From contig OY811975.1 of assembly GCA_963681505.1 (NCBI GenBank), forward strand, positions 66,001 to 130,000: DNA of 64,000 bases, in the 5' to 3' direction. The stretch comes from Eunapius fragilis (Eukaryota > Porifera > Demospongiae > Spongillida > Spongillidae). This document shows positions 1 through 10,106 of this stretch, in pieces. Below the pieces are notes generated by a model, which did not search any database, was not told the DNA's origin, and saw only the letters and a program-made list of their open reading frames with translations. Each line of letters begins with the position of its first letter. Positions within the stretch are counted from its first letter, which is position 1. The translations under genes and the position numbers were made by a program.

Positions 1-433
1 TTGTGTGAGTTTTCTGATGTCATCTCTGTACCTTGGACAAACGAATGTGCTGAAGCATAAAGTCAACACAGGAGATGCCCCTCCCATCCATCAACAGGCT
101 AGACAGATGCCCTACCATCAAAGAGAGACAGTAAAGAAAATGCTAGATGACATGCTGCAACAAGACGTGATTGAGGCAAGCAGTGGCCCATGGTCATCTC
201 CCATTGTTCTAGCTAGGAAGAAGGATGGTACATTAAGGTTTTGTGTAGACTTTCGCCGTATTAATGATGTGACCAAGAAAGAGGTCCACCCCTTACCTAG
301 AATAGATGAGACTCTTGACATGCTGGGTGGAGCCAAATGGTTTTCTACCTTAGACCTGGCAAGTGGCTACTGGCAAGTGGAAATGGAGCCAGAACATAAG
401 GAGAAGACAGCTTTCAGTACACCTTTTGGGACT
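1..433 (+). mobile_element. Ty3/gypsy reverse transcriptase fragment
   Basis: This is an internal piece of a Ty3/gypsy pol polyprotein that enters from the window edge. The 143-residue reading frame covers the start of the reverse transcriptase. It has the region before the fingers (QARQMPYHQRETV), the conserved WSSPIVLARKKDGTLRFCVD block and the first catalytic aspartate block (WFSTLDLASGYWQVEME). It stops at TAFSTPFG, before the YxDD active-site loop. The break is abrupt: hAT transposase sequence follows at about 425-435 with no spacer. The fragment therefore lacks the second half of RT, RNase H and integrase and cannot be functional. The codons are undamaged up to the junction. It is not closely similar to the LTR element at 15-20 kb. 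Confidence 0.9.
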
Positions 434-2802
434 TGATGGTTATTTAGCTATGCATGAACAACTTGAATATCATAAAGATGCGGTAGTAAGGAGTATGTCC
501 TTATGTGAAAGTTTGGAACACCCGGAATCAAGCTTACCTTTAAAAATTTCAAGTCTGAATAAGGAGTTGTATGACAAAAATTTCTGTATTTTAAAATCAA
601 TATAATATTTTGTGGAAAACAAAATGTACCTTTACGTGGTCATCGAGATGATAGCACATCTACAACAGTTAATAAAGGAAATTTCTTGGCTCTTTTGCAC
701 CTCATGGCTGAAACTGATACTGTATTAAAGGACCATCTTGAACAAGGAAAACGAAATGCTAAATGCACATCAAAAACAACACAAAATGAGATCATATCAA
801 TTATTGCTGATTATATTCGAGAACATACAACAAAATCATTACAGCTTTCAACCAGTGTTTTTTCAATCATAGCTGATGAAGTTATTGGGAAGTATGACAA
901 TAAAGAAATATTATCTATTTGTGTTCGTTTTATTGAGGGGGAGAATATTAGTGAAGTGTTCTTGGATTTTGTGGAGTTAATAAGAACAACAGGGACACAC
1001 ATTGCAGAAGCTATTATGCTAAGCCTGGCCCAAAACAAAGTGGACATACTCAAATGCAGAGGACAAGCTTATGATGGTGCAGCTGCTATGTCTTCTGAAA
1101 GAGTTGGAGTGCAGGCAAGAATAAAAGTTGTGCCCACTAGCTTTATATACCCATTGCAGAAGCCATGTTCTTAACCTTAGCATAGCCCCTGCTTGCAAGG
1201 TTCCTCAAATAAGTTCTATGGTAGATGTTATTAATGAAACATTCAAGTTTTTCAGTGATTCTCCCAAGCGACAAAGATTTTTTGAACATATTTTGGATGC
1301 TTTTGAATCAGATTGTACCAAAAGCAAGCTTCTTAGACTTTGTCAGACTCGATGGGTGGAGCGGCATACATGTTATGAGACATTTTATGAACTGTATGTC
1401 TATATTTGATGCTGCTTAGAAGCTATAATTAATCCTTCTGTGTATATCTAGATAAAAATTTGGATCATAATTGGGATTGGGATTCTGATTCAAAAGTAAA
1501 GGCACAAGGTCTCTTGCATTCCTTGAAGTCAACGCAAAACATTGTGTCATTCTTGGTTGCAAAGAATGCTCTAGAATTAACTAGACCTATTGCTGTTAAA
1601 CTACAGAAGAAAGACCAAGACATTGTCGCAGCATCGAATATGAAACAATAAGTAACATTAAGGATTTAAGAGAGAATATTGAAACAGAGTTTTGTGATTA
1701 TTGGTTTTCAGATGTTAAAAGAATTGTGGAAGCTGTTGGTAGTGAAGTTAGTGTACCACGAATTGCTGGGAAACAGACTTATCGTGCAAATGCCACAACT
1801 CATGGTGCTACACCTGAAGGTAATTACCGTGTGAATGTTGCAGTCCCATTTTAAGATCATTTACATCAGAGTAGGTAATGAATTGTTTTGTTTAGTTCCA
1901 AGTATAATTATTACACTAAGTAATTTACAGCCATTAGTGGAAGGTTAGCTCTTTTGGAAACTTGATATGCCTTCACCTTCTTCACTTTTATGTGAAGTTA
2001 AGTTGTGGCAAAAGCACTGGACAAAAAGATCTGAAGTTTCTGATATCCCTGAAGATCTGTCTACAAGTTTTGTCAGCTGTGATGCAGACGTGTATCCAAA
2101 TATCATAGTAATATTTAAAAAAGGGTGTACTCTTCCTGTATCTAGCTGTGAAGCTGAAAGGTCTTTCTCTGGCTACAGAAGAGTAAAAAGTTATATTCGA
2201 AGTTCAATGACTACAGAGCGACTTGCCGGTCTAACTCTAATGCACCTGCATAATGACATTGAAATTAATGTTGACCTTGCCAACAGTATATTAGTAAATA
2301 TAACGGAAGAATGTTTAAATCTTGTACTTTGTTCGAGTAAGCATGTTGCATTTCATTTGTACATGTCATTTCATTCATATATATTGCTGTGTTTAAAAAA
2401 GTTAGTTTCCCGGATTTACATGCATTGCATGACACATGATACAATAACGCATTTAGCATTATATAGTACGGGTTTTGAATAGATACATGATGCTTGCATG
2501 CGTACACATGTATCATTGGACCTGACGCAATAATATAAATTTTCTAGAAACGAGCACCGAAGTTGACGCGTACAAATGAAATGTACGCGTAATTAGTCTC
2601 AAGTGCGTATGAAAGAAGTTGTGGTAGAGGTCTCTTATTTGATGTAGACCCTTTTTCGCCGATATTTAAATGAAGTACTTTGTAACCCGGCCTGACTATA
2701 GTTTAAATGCGACTGAGCTACGTACATCATGCACACAAATCACGATTTATGACCATTTCAGATGCATGCATCTATACTATTCAATTCCTGTATCCGCCCC
2801 TG
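434..2802 (+). mobile_element. Decayed hAT transposon, copy 1 (ZMYM/DUF4371-type transposase)
   Basis: Successive out-of-frame pieces (about 434-605, 686-1174, 1128-1409, 1460-1860, 1967-2340) encode a hAT transposase closely related to the copy at 42.4-45.9 kb. Visible landmarks are the RNase H-like first acidic block (FSIIADEV), the second block (CRGQAYDGAAAMSSE), a TRWVERHTCYE stretch, and the C-terminal dimerisation motif SSCEAERSFSGYRR followed by SSMTTERLAGL. The N-terminal TTF zinc finger is missing because the copy starts at the gypsy junction near 430. A right terminal repeat, read inward on the minus strand as CAGGGGCGGATACAGGAATT, ends at 2802. It matches the terminus of the 42-kb copy. 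Several stops and frameshifts make it a pseudogene. Confidence 0.85.
2786..2802 (-). repeat. Right terminal inverted repeat of hAT copy 1
   Basis: The plus strand reads TGTATCCGCCCCTG at the end of this interval. Its complement CAGGGGCGGATACAGG matches the outer bases of the hAT ends at 45867 and 5566. No left terminus is present because the element is truncated at about 430. Confidence 0.75.
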
Positions 2803-4110
2803 ACCCTGACGTTACGGATTGCGTTGTCATCAGGCTTACGTACCCGCGTTCGGACCGATTACTCACGGGAATAGGATTACGGTCGTAATCTTCATCCGTG
2901 TGTTTGCGCGTGTGTAGGTGAGCAACATCCGCAAGACTACGTTATTACACCGTGATTTCATCCCCGTCCCCACGGTAATGACTCGTTCCCAGTAGTAACA
3001 TGCATTAATAAATTTCCCAGCAATTTCTTTCAAATAAAATTTAATAACCTTTTACATATGCATGTACAGAGGGGAATATAGTAATGCTCCAAGTAGAGCC
3101 AATTGAAGAGATCATGGCAGAAGCCTCTTCCACCCAGGCTACATATGCCTAGGCAAATAGAGCACTAATAAAACACACGCATGCTGAACGATCTGCTCTA
3201 CCGGGTATAATGAATACTCCTTCATGATGTGCTTGATCCCGCCGCCTGCATGCACGCAGCTAGAGTGGCCTTAACTTTTGTATACGTAGGGATCCCTTGG
3301 CACGCCTAAATATAACTGAATCGTCACCTATTAGGTTCGATACAGGGTTAAATTATAAAATTCACCATCAGCACTACCTTTTATACAAACCTCCTCTTTA
3401 TCGATATTCTTCTATTCAATCCTGCTAAGAGACGCTAGGTGTGAAAGAAAATAAAAAGCAATCCACCGCAGAGTGGCGCTGTAAAAATCTGCCTGTGAAG
3501 CCATTAACCTTCACGGATCCGTGTAGTTTTCCTCAACTGGGGTGACACAACTGTAGGCAACCGATTCACCTGCAAGGCATATGACACGCGGGGTAAAACA
3601 AAAAACCTCACCGTGTTGGTGTCATACCTTGTTTGACTTGTTTGTTTCAGAGCCTTACTAGAAAACACATACCTATGTCGAGCGCAATATTTATCAGTAC
3701 GCAGCGCAATATGCACCCTTTAAACGAAGTGTGCCACTTACTAGTACGTCGTAGAATGAATGGCTACCAGCAGTAAACGTACGCGTGTAAAATGTGCCCC
3801 TCCTAAGGGCTGCAAAAAATGTAAAAAGGCAGAATACGTACGATGGGTTTTCTATCTCACCATAGTTTTGTATAGAACACGGGATTAACGAAACATATCT
3901 TGAAACAGCCATTTTGCCAAAAAGGTCATCTACTGGCGGAAACGAAAATATAACCATGGATATTATAGTATACTATAATATCTATGATATAACAGAATCA
4001 CCAGGGCACTTTGTGACCAATTAGAGGATATTGTAAACAACTCAATGGGCGTTACGTACATTTGAGTCTGAGTACGACGTCCATTTTGGTTTGCGATGTC
4101 CGTAAACATT
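2803..4110. other. Gene-poor spacer
   Basis: No convincing coding exon, RNA gene or repeat structure was seen. Two minus-strand open frames of 70 and 87 codons (3504-3957) show no recognisable motif and overlap a compositionally ordinary stretch. I treat them as chance. Confidence 0.5.
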
Positions 4111-5095
4111 CGTTACGTGATCTCATGATCAGATACGTAGTCATACGCAATCAGACGCTTGAATTGATGTGTTACTACTACTCGCTGCAGCACAAGAGAA
4201 AAAAGGAGAGGACCAAGTGGGTCACCTTGCTGAACACCCTGCTGAGATGAGAGTATCCTAATGGGTGCCACAGATTTAGCACCAAGAAGCCAAAGGCAAC
4301 AGCTCAGGGAAATGTTTGGCACATTCATTAAGTAAAGCTTGTCTTGACACTAGGTTAAAGCCATTCCTCATGTCTATCTTTAGAACAGAAAAATCCTTGT
4401 TGGACCAGTGTTCATCAATGCATAACCTTGTGCGATGGATTATTTTTCAGCTCCACAACAACATGCCACTCCCTGTTGAAATGGATGGAAAAATTCAGCA
4501 GCTTTGTCCCTTATATGTAGCATAAACATTTGCTAGTGAGCCTCCTGAAAAACTCCCCTACTGCAATTGGCCGAACATCTATAACCAAACATCTATTAGA
4601 CAGTTTGGCTTGTTCTTAGAAAGTGCAGTCAAGTTACCCCCAGCTAGATACTGACATTTGTTGAGGAGCTCTTCTTGCAGCCAGTAAGTTCACAACGTAG
4701 CACAAATTGGAGTTGGCATGCAGGGGAACTGCAGCTGCATCTAACAGGTGCTGCACTCATAAACCTGAAGGGCCAGCCGCAGTGGCTTTGGGAAAGGATC
4801 TGAGCAGAGCCATGAAATCAAAATTGGCAGGAACTCCAACTGCATCAGAGTGTATTTCAGGTGACACAGGTATTGGTCCTTCTGGGTGCTTAGCTTGTAA
4901 CAATTCCCATGTTTCAGGAGTGTTAGGGGCCACCTCTGATGATGACAATAATTGGCAAGCTTTCAAATACAAACCATCTTGGGCAAGAGAGACAGCAGCT
5001 TGAATCGTATGTTCACGTGATTTTCCAGTTGACTTAATATTCGACTTAGAAGAGCATGCAACTGCTAAACGCCACAGAGCTCCAAACTGCTCACG

Positions 5096-5442
5096 CAGCG
5101 GCGGATCCAGGGGGGGGGCACTCGGGGCACGTGCCCCCCCCCCCCCCCCCCCCTTCATTTATAAATTCATAACTTTTCGGGCCGCATTTTATAATATAGC
5201 TGCACGATTGCGCTGTCTATTGATATCCGCACGCATGAACTCTACTACTGTACTATATCCCGGGCCCCCCGATACGCGACCATACTCCCCCCCCCCCCCC
5301 CCCGCCCTTCGTATCGGGCCAGAAACCGACAGCACCCCCCCCCCCCCCCCCCCCCCCCCCGCTCTTCGTTTTGGGCCAGAATCCGACAGCACCCCCCCCC
5401 CCCCCCCCCCCCGCTCCTCGTATCGGGCCATAAACCGACAGC

Positions 5443-5476
<34 letters not shown>

Positions 5477-5566
5477 CTTTTCATATCGGGCCAGAAGCCG
5501 ACCCCACCCCCAGCCACACCCACCATCCGTGCCCCCCCCCCCCCCCAAAACCTGTATCCGCCGCTG
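5096..5566. mobile_element. Non-autonomous hAT MITE with poly-C internal repeats, 5-bp TSD
   Basis: The left terminus reads CAGCGGCGGATCCAGGGGGG at 5096. The right terminus, read inward on the minus strand, is CAGCGGCGGATACAGG and ends at 5566. The flanking direct repeat is TCACG (5091-5095 and 5567-5571). Removing the element plus one TCACG rejoins the interrupted R4-like reading frame as W-S-R-E-Q-F, so the empty site is reconstructible from the sequence. The interior has no transposase. It is a run of about four degenerate units of ~33 bp (CTTCGTATCGGGCCAGAA type), each followed by a poly-C tract. The termini match the autonomous copy at 42384-45867, which could have supplied transposase. 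Confidence 0.88.
5279..5546. repeat. Tandem units separated by poly-C tracts
   Basis: About four copies of a ~33-bp unit (TCGGGCCAGAAACCGACAGC type) alternate with C runs of roughly 15-32 bases. The G-rich complement could form quadruplexes. All overlapping reading frames (poly-Gly on minus, poly-Pro on plus) are products of the repeat. Confidence 0.85.
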
Positions 5567-5794
5567 TCACGTGACCACAAATCACAAAGAGCATTCAGGT
5601 CAGTAGGTTTGTGATGACGTTCCCTGCGTTTTAAAGATGGTAAGCAACATTTTGGCAACATCAGTAACTTAATCCAGGCGGACCAGGCCTCGATGGAATT
5701 CTTATGCACAACAGAGCGTAAGGCAGTGGATAGTGCACAAGCAAATGCAGGCAACCCCTTCGAAGGGATGTAACCAAATTACATGCTCTAGCTC

Positions 5795-7374
5795 TTGCAT
5801 TATTATTATATGGATGATGGTGCTCTGGCAGGTCCAAGGTCCACTGTGAGCAATATCTTGGCCTTGCTTCAAGAGTTAGGTCCTCCACTTGGCCTCCATG
5901 TCAATATCCCTAAGTGTGAGGTGTTTAGCCAGAGCTCACTTGACTGTTTTCCATCTGACATTAAAAAGTCTAACAATTCTAACATAGACATCCTGGGTTC
6001 TCCCATAGGAAATACTGAGTTTTGCCACCAATTCATTCGCAAACAGTCTGAAGCCAAGTCAAGGCTTGAGGATGTGAGCTTAATTGATCCCCAGGTTGCC
6101 CTAACCCTACTCCGTGTGTGTGGTGGCTTCTGTCGGCTTGTCCATCTTGCACGTACCACACCACCATCATTATCTCGTGCAGCCCTCTAGCTGTATGACC
6201 AAGATGTTCGCAGATGCTTCTCCTCCTGTACTGCTGTGGATACATCGGATGCTGCTTGGAGGCAGTCCATGTTAGGCCTTAGTAAGGGAGGTTTGGGTCT
6301 CCGCTCCCTATACCATCATGCACCAGCAGCTTATATAGCCTCTGTTTGCTCATCTGGGTTTGGTTCCCAGACCAATCCTCACCTCTGTTCTGCAGTTGCA
6401 TATTTTAATTCAAATGTTCCCCCTGATAAGGTGCTGCAAGTCGACTCCATTCTCTCAGCTCCTTCAGTGTCCCAAAAGAAGCTTTCCAGCATGTTGGACA
6501 CCCATATGTTCAATTTGCTGTTTGAAAATTCTTCCACTGCTGACAGAGCACGATTACTTTCTGTTTCATCTGCCCATGCATCCTCTTGGCTGTCAGTAGT
6601 CCCTTCAGAGGGATTGGGTCTGCACCTTGATCCACCAGTACATCAAGTTGCTATAAAGTGGTGGCTTGGCTTAGACACATCCCAGGGTTCCCAGTGTGCA
6701 CTTTGCCCTGACAATGCCCTAGACCCCCTTGGACATCACGCCATCACTTGTAAGCGGGGGGGGGGGGGGGGGGGGGGTGATGTGGTAACGCGACATAACA
6801 CCCTGCGTGATGTACTGGCTGAAACGTGCCATCGGGCTCATCTCAGTGTCCAGGTGGAAGCTGGCAGTGACCTCACTGCTGACCATAGCCACACCCACCC
6901 TGCCGACCTTTTGTTGACCAACTGGGCTACGGGCAAGACAGCAGCATTTGATGTATCTGTGACCTCTCCGCTTAATACTCTCACCTTTTTGGAAGCAGGA
7001 GTGTCTGCAGATTCAGCTGCCAGAGCCACTGAAGATAGAAAACATAAAGCCAATGATGCCAAGTGTGATGAACTGGGCTGGTTGTGTGTTCCCTTGGTTA
7101 CTGAAATTTATGGTGCATGGGGAAAGGAAGCCACAGAAGCTTTCTCCCAGGTGGCCTCTCGGATTGCCCCCTAACTTGCAGGCCCAAGTCAGTAGTATTA
7201 AGTGACATTTATGGCAGGCTGAACCTTCACCTGGTGAGAGCCAACGCCACAGCCATCCTCACCAGATGTGTCCTGTCTTAAACTATTGATATACTTCATA
7301 GTGTGTAATGTATTATTGCAAATGTATATGTATTCTGTATATTAAATATTAAATAATAATAATAATATAATAAT
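5795..7374 (+). mobile_element. R4/Dong-like retrotransposon, 5'-truncated (RT palm to RLE endonuclease)
   Basis: The copy starts abruptly at the RT active-site loop (YYYMDDGALAG) and runs to the 3' end. Order: RT palm and thumb (GPPLGLHVNIPKCEVF, DILGSPIGN), a conserved helical region (DPQVALTLLRVCGGFCRLVH), the block GGLGLRSLYHHAPAAYIASV, then the endonuclease. That has a Cys2-His-Cys finger (CALCPDN...GHHAITCK), RHNTLRD, and the PD-(D/E)xK-like block PADLLLTNWATGKTAAFDVS. A stop at 6188-6190 and a break at 7174 interrupt the frame. The C-terminal LYSRLNLHLVRAN-type segment continues out of frame to about 7280. The 3' end is an (AAT)n tract at 7351-7374. A 22-base G run (6756-6777) is expanded inside the frame. 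Confidence 0.85.
6756..6777 (+). repeat. Poly-G expansion inside the endonuclease reading frame
   Basis: A run of 22 G lies where relatives encode C-K-R/H-G-G-D-V. Relatives have two Gly codons here; this copy has about seven, still in frame. Confidence 0.85.
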
Positions 7375-7820
7375 TACATAAGTTTAATACTCAAGAAGGG
7401 GAGCACGGGCACATCTGAGGAGAATGGCTCTTGCATTCTGCCTCATCAGTGTGACACCCAGCAGGCAGTACATTTGGCTCAGTGCCTCAGTTTCACATAT
7501 TCCCACTTGCATGGCTAGCCTCTTACTCAATCTGGAGTAGCATTAAATATAAAGGAGGCACATGAAGTTTTTAATCGTCTCGCATCTTTACTTGCCTTTG
7601 GTCAGACCAACCATAAGTCAGGCCTTCTGTTGGAGATATATAGCCATGTTAATATGTCTCCCATCAGGTCTATTGCCAGGGCCATCTTGGGACGAGCTCT
7701 AGTGTAGGTATAAAACATAGGATAAATTAGTGACAATATTAATAATAATTCTGTATGAGCATTTATTCCATTCGTGTATTGTCTTGTATCGAATATTCAT
7801 GTAATAATAATAATAAATAT
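7375..7820 (+). mobile_element. R4-like 3' fragment ending in (AAT)n
   Basis: From about 7550 the plus strand encodes FNRLASLLAFG followed by LLLEIYSHVN and SPIRSIARAILGRAL. This is the extreme C-terminus of the R4-like ORF, then a stop near 7705, a short 3' UTR and an AAT tract at 7802-7817. The part from 7375 to 7550 is too decayed to align by eye. It follows directly on the AAT tail of the previous copy. Confidence 0.7.
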
Positions 7821-8041
7821 AGGAATACAATAAATAAATATTTAGGACAAACAACATGCATGAATTATGAATAAATCATGCTACAGTTCAATAAACTTTA
7901 AGATGGGAGCCACCTGGAAAGGATTGCTGTCGCATTTGTCCTCAACAGGTGCAAGTTGAGCCTGCTATACAGGTCAGACAGCACAACTGACTTTAGTTTG
8001 CCCGATATGATGGCAAGACGGGTGGCAAGCATCTTAAACGC
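7821..8041 (-). mobile_element. R4-like 3' fragment C (minus strand)
   Basis: On the minus strand, FKMLATRLAIISGKLKS, then SVVLSDLYSRLNLHLLR and NATAILSRWLPS, then a stop near 7898 and a ~75-bp 3' UTR. This is only the last ~45 residues of the family ORF. Its 5' break falls exactly at the AAT tract 8042-8056 that forms the tail of fragment B. Confidence 0.75.
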
Positions 8042-8659
8042 TATTATTATTATTATATATTTTATTTTTATTGCATGCATATACATAGGATACACCTGAA
8101 AAAGGTAAACTCCATGTACAACCTAACTATTAACACTATAGCTACAAGGAAAACAATACATGTACACTAGAGATGGACTGGGCAAAGGCCTCTTGCCAGG
8201 ATGGCTCTTGCCACAGCACTCACCAAGCAGATGTTTAGGCGGCCATATATGTCAGCCAGAACTCTAGACTTGGGGCAGGAAAGATGGATTGCTAAATAGG
8301 TAGCCAGTCTTGAGAACAAGTGTTGAGCCTACTTCCCCCAGTTACCGTATGTCTCAACTGCCATTGGTATACACATCCACCCCAATTCACGACACTTTGG
8401 GTCATTGGCAGCATGCTTCCTAGTTTCAGCAGACAGAGCTGCTACACCTGCAATTCTACTTGAGTCTTTCAAGGAGACTGGAGTGAGGGGAGAAGTGAAT
8501 GTGATGTCTATGGCAGCAGGTTGGCCTCTCTCCCAACCCTCCACAAGGACATCAGCTGGACGGGAGTGATTGATGTCACGACACATACCATGACCCGCTT
8601 CCACCCTGACAGACAGGTGTGCCTTGTGACATAAATCTGCAATGATGTCAGCAATTTGT
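8042..8659 (-). mobile_element. R4-like 3' fragment B (RLE domain, minus strand)
   Basis: The minus strand encodes CHKAHLSVRVEAGHG, then the endonuclease block RPADVLVEGWERGQPAAID, ELGWMCIPMAVETYGNWGK and, after a frameshift near 8329, FSRLATYLAIH and DIYGRLNICLVSAVARAIL. The 3' UTR ends in an AAT tract (8042-8056). The 5' break lies at another AAT tract (8660-8673), the tail of fragment A. The frame is degenerate and the finger is missing. Confidence 0.8.
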
Positions 8660-9242
8660 TGTTATTATTATTACTATATTTATGATGGTTATTATAATTA
8701 TTGATACAGTAAAAGCATATAAATACATGACACAGACACATGATACGCACAAAACAAGTTGCTAGCCTACTGAAGCTCAGGAGGAGGTATGGACCTGGAC
8801 AGGATCGCGGTGGAATTGGCCCTGACAAGATTCATGCTCAACCTCTCATACGGCTCATGGATGACCACTGACTTTGACTTTCCCAATGATGTAGCCAAAC
8901 GGGACCCAAGTTTAGAAAAGAAATCCCTAGCCGTCAAACCCCACGCCCCATAGGACTCTGCAACAACAGGGACACATACCCAACCCAAATCAGCCGTGTT
9001 GGCTTTAAGCTTCTCTCCTCGGTAGCCTTAGCTGCTGCACCAGCTGTCACTCCTGCTTCCAGAAGGGTAAGTGGGTTAAGCGGAGAAGTGACAGACAGGT
9101 CCAGAGCTGCAGGCTTGCCCATGCACCAGTGAGGGATAAGGATGTCTGCTGGACGTGTTTTGCTGTGGTCGGGAGTAAGGTTATGGCCTACTTCTAAATG
9201 GACACTAAGATGGGCACGGCGACAGGACTTTTATTATTATAA
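8660..9242 (-). mobile_element. R4-like 3' fragment A (RLE domain, minus strand)
   Basis: The minus strand starts at CRRAHLSVHLEVGH, then RPADILIPHWCMGKPAALD with the following SVTSPLNPLTLLEAGVTAG, a frameshift near 8990, GWVCVPVVAESYGAWG, FSKLGSRLATSLGKSKS and LVRANSTAILSRSIPP, with the stop near 8767. The 3' UTR ends in an AAT tract at 8660-8673. Another AAT tract lies at its 5' break (9230-9242). The break is within about 25 bases of fragment B's break relative to the protein. Confidence 0.8.
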
Positions 9243-10100
9243 CGGTTGTGCTTCCAGAGTTACTTCCATGGACATCATGGTACTAGGCCAGCATATGGTT
9301 GATTGAGGCACCATTTAGGTACCACAAGCTCTGAAGCTGGTGTCCAGCAAGGTGGCCCTCGGCTTGTCATAGCTTCCCAGTCTGTGTTCAGAATCCAACA
9401 CCTTGTCATTCTACTGAAGAATAAAATGGCATTCCAGCGACTGAGGTCATTATAATGCAAGGAAGCAGTCTTTTACTCCATACCATCATAAAGACCATTC
9501 CTGGAGACAAACAGTTTAATTAATTCATCTTTGCCAGTCAGAGCATGTCTATCCCTTCTCTTACAACTTGGCCCTTTGGAATCGCAAGCAGCACATTGGT
9601 GGCTAGGCAGGCGTGTCTCACAAAGTGCTAGCTGTCTCTACTGCCTATGCAGCTCATTCATTGGACTTTGCTTGCATATTCATTAACTAACCTTAATTGA
9701 TAGTTTCGCATAACGGTTATCAATCTTGGTGTGACATCATTCTAATGACTGAACATATATATTTGACCGCTGTTAAACGTCTCGCTGGCCGTTCTATCAT
9801 CATCTAGCGTGGTAAGTGCGTTTGATTATTTGTTATTAATAGGCTCTGCCATGGCTCTGCTGTTGCGGTGTGCCGAGACGCTGCCAAGTTTTTACCTATG
9901 GCTGTATCATTGTTGGGGATGAGGCACCAAAGTGTAGTGATTCAGATTTTAGCTTCAGTTTTCCGCGGACACAAATTTTAATATTTGCACGATGTTGAAT
10001 AGTGGTCCGCACGTAATTTACATTCATCCATTATGCGTTCAAATCATGTACGTAGCTGTCGAACGATCGAACCGTTGCTTGTGGTTTGCTACTTTTCCTT
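9243..10100. other. Spacer upstream of receptor gene
   Basis: No recognisable coding region. A GTAAGTG donor-like site at about 9812 could belong to an untranslated leader exon of the receptor gene, but nothing confirms it. Confidence 0.4.
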
Positions 10101-10106
10101 TGGACC

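Larger units (their letters stand above)
4113..5760 (-). mobile_element. R4/Dong-like non-LTR retrotransposon fragment, split by a MITE
   Basis: Read on the minus strand, this covers the region before the RT and part of the RT of the same family as the 29-32.8 kb element. From 5760 to 5567 it encodes the block LLMLPKCCLPSLKRRERHH. From 5095 downward it encodes EQFGALWRLAVA, the block PETWELLQAKHP and the RT entry FPKATAAGPSGLRVQHL. Near 4560 comes DVRPIAVGEFFRRLTSKCLC and near 4230 GVQQGDPLGPLLFS. The two parts are interrupted by the 471-bp hAT MITE at 5096-5566. Stops and frameshifts are present after about 4700. It abuts, tail outward, the plus-strand copy starting near 5795, so the two form an inverted pair. 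Confidence 0.8.

Noticed and set aside
4062..4525. Plus-strand ORFs of 62-69 codons
   Set aside because: They are antisense to the R4-like RT fragment and carry no motif.
5189..5754. Gly-rich and Pro-rich ORFs on both strands
   Set aside because: Translation of poly-C/poly-G tracts inside a MITE.
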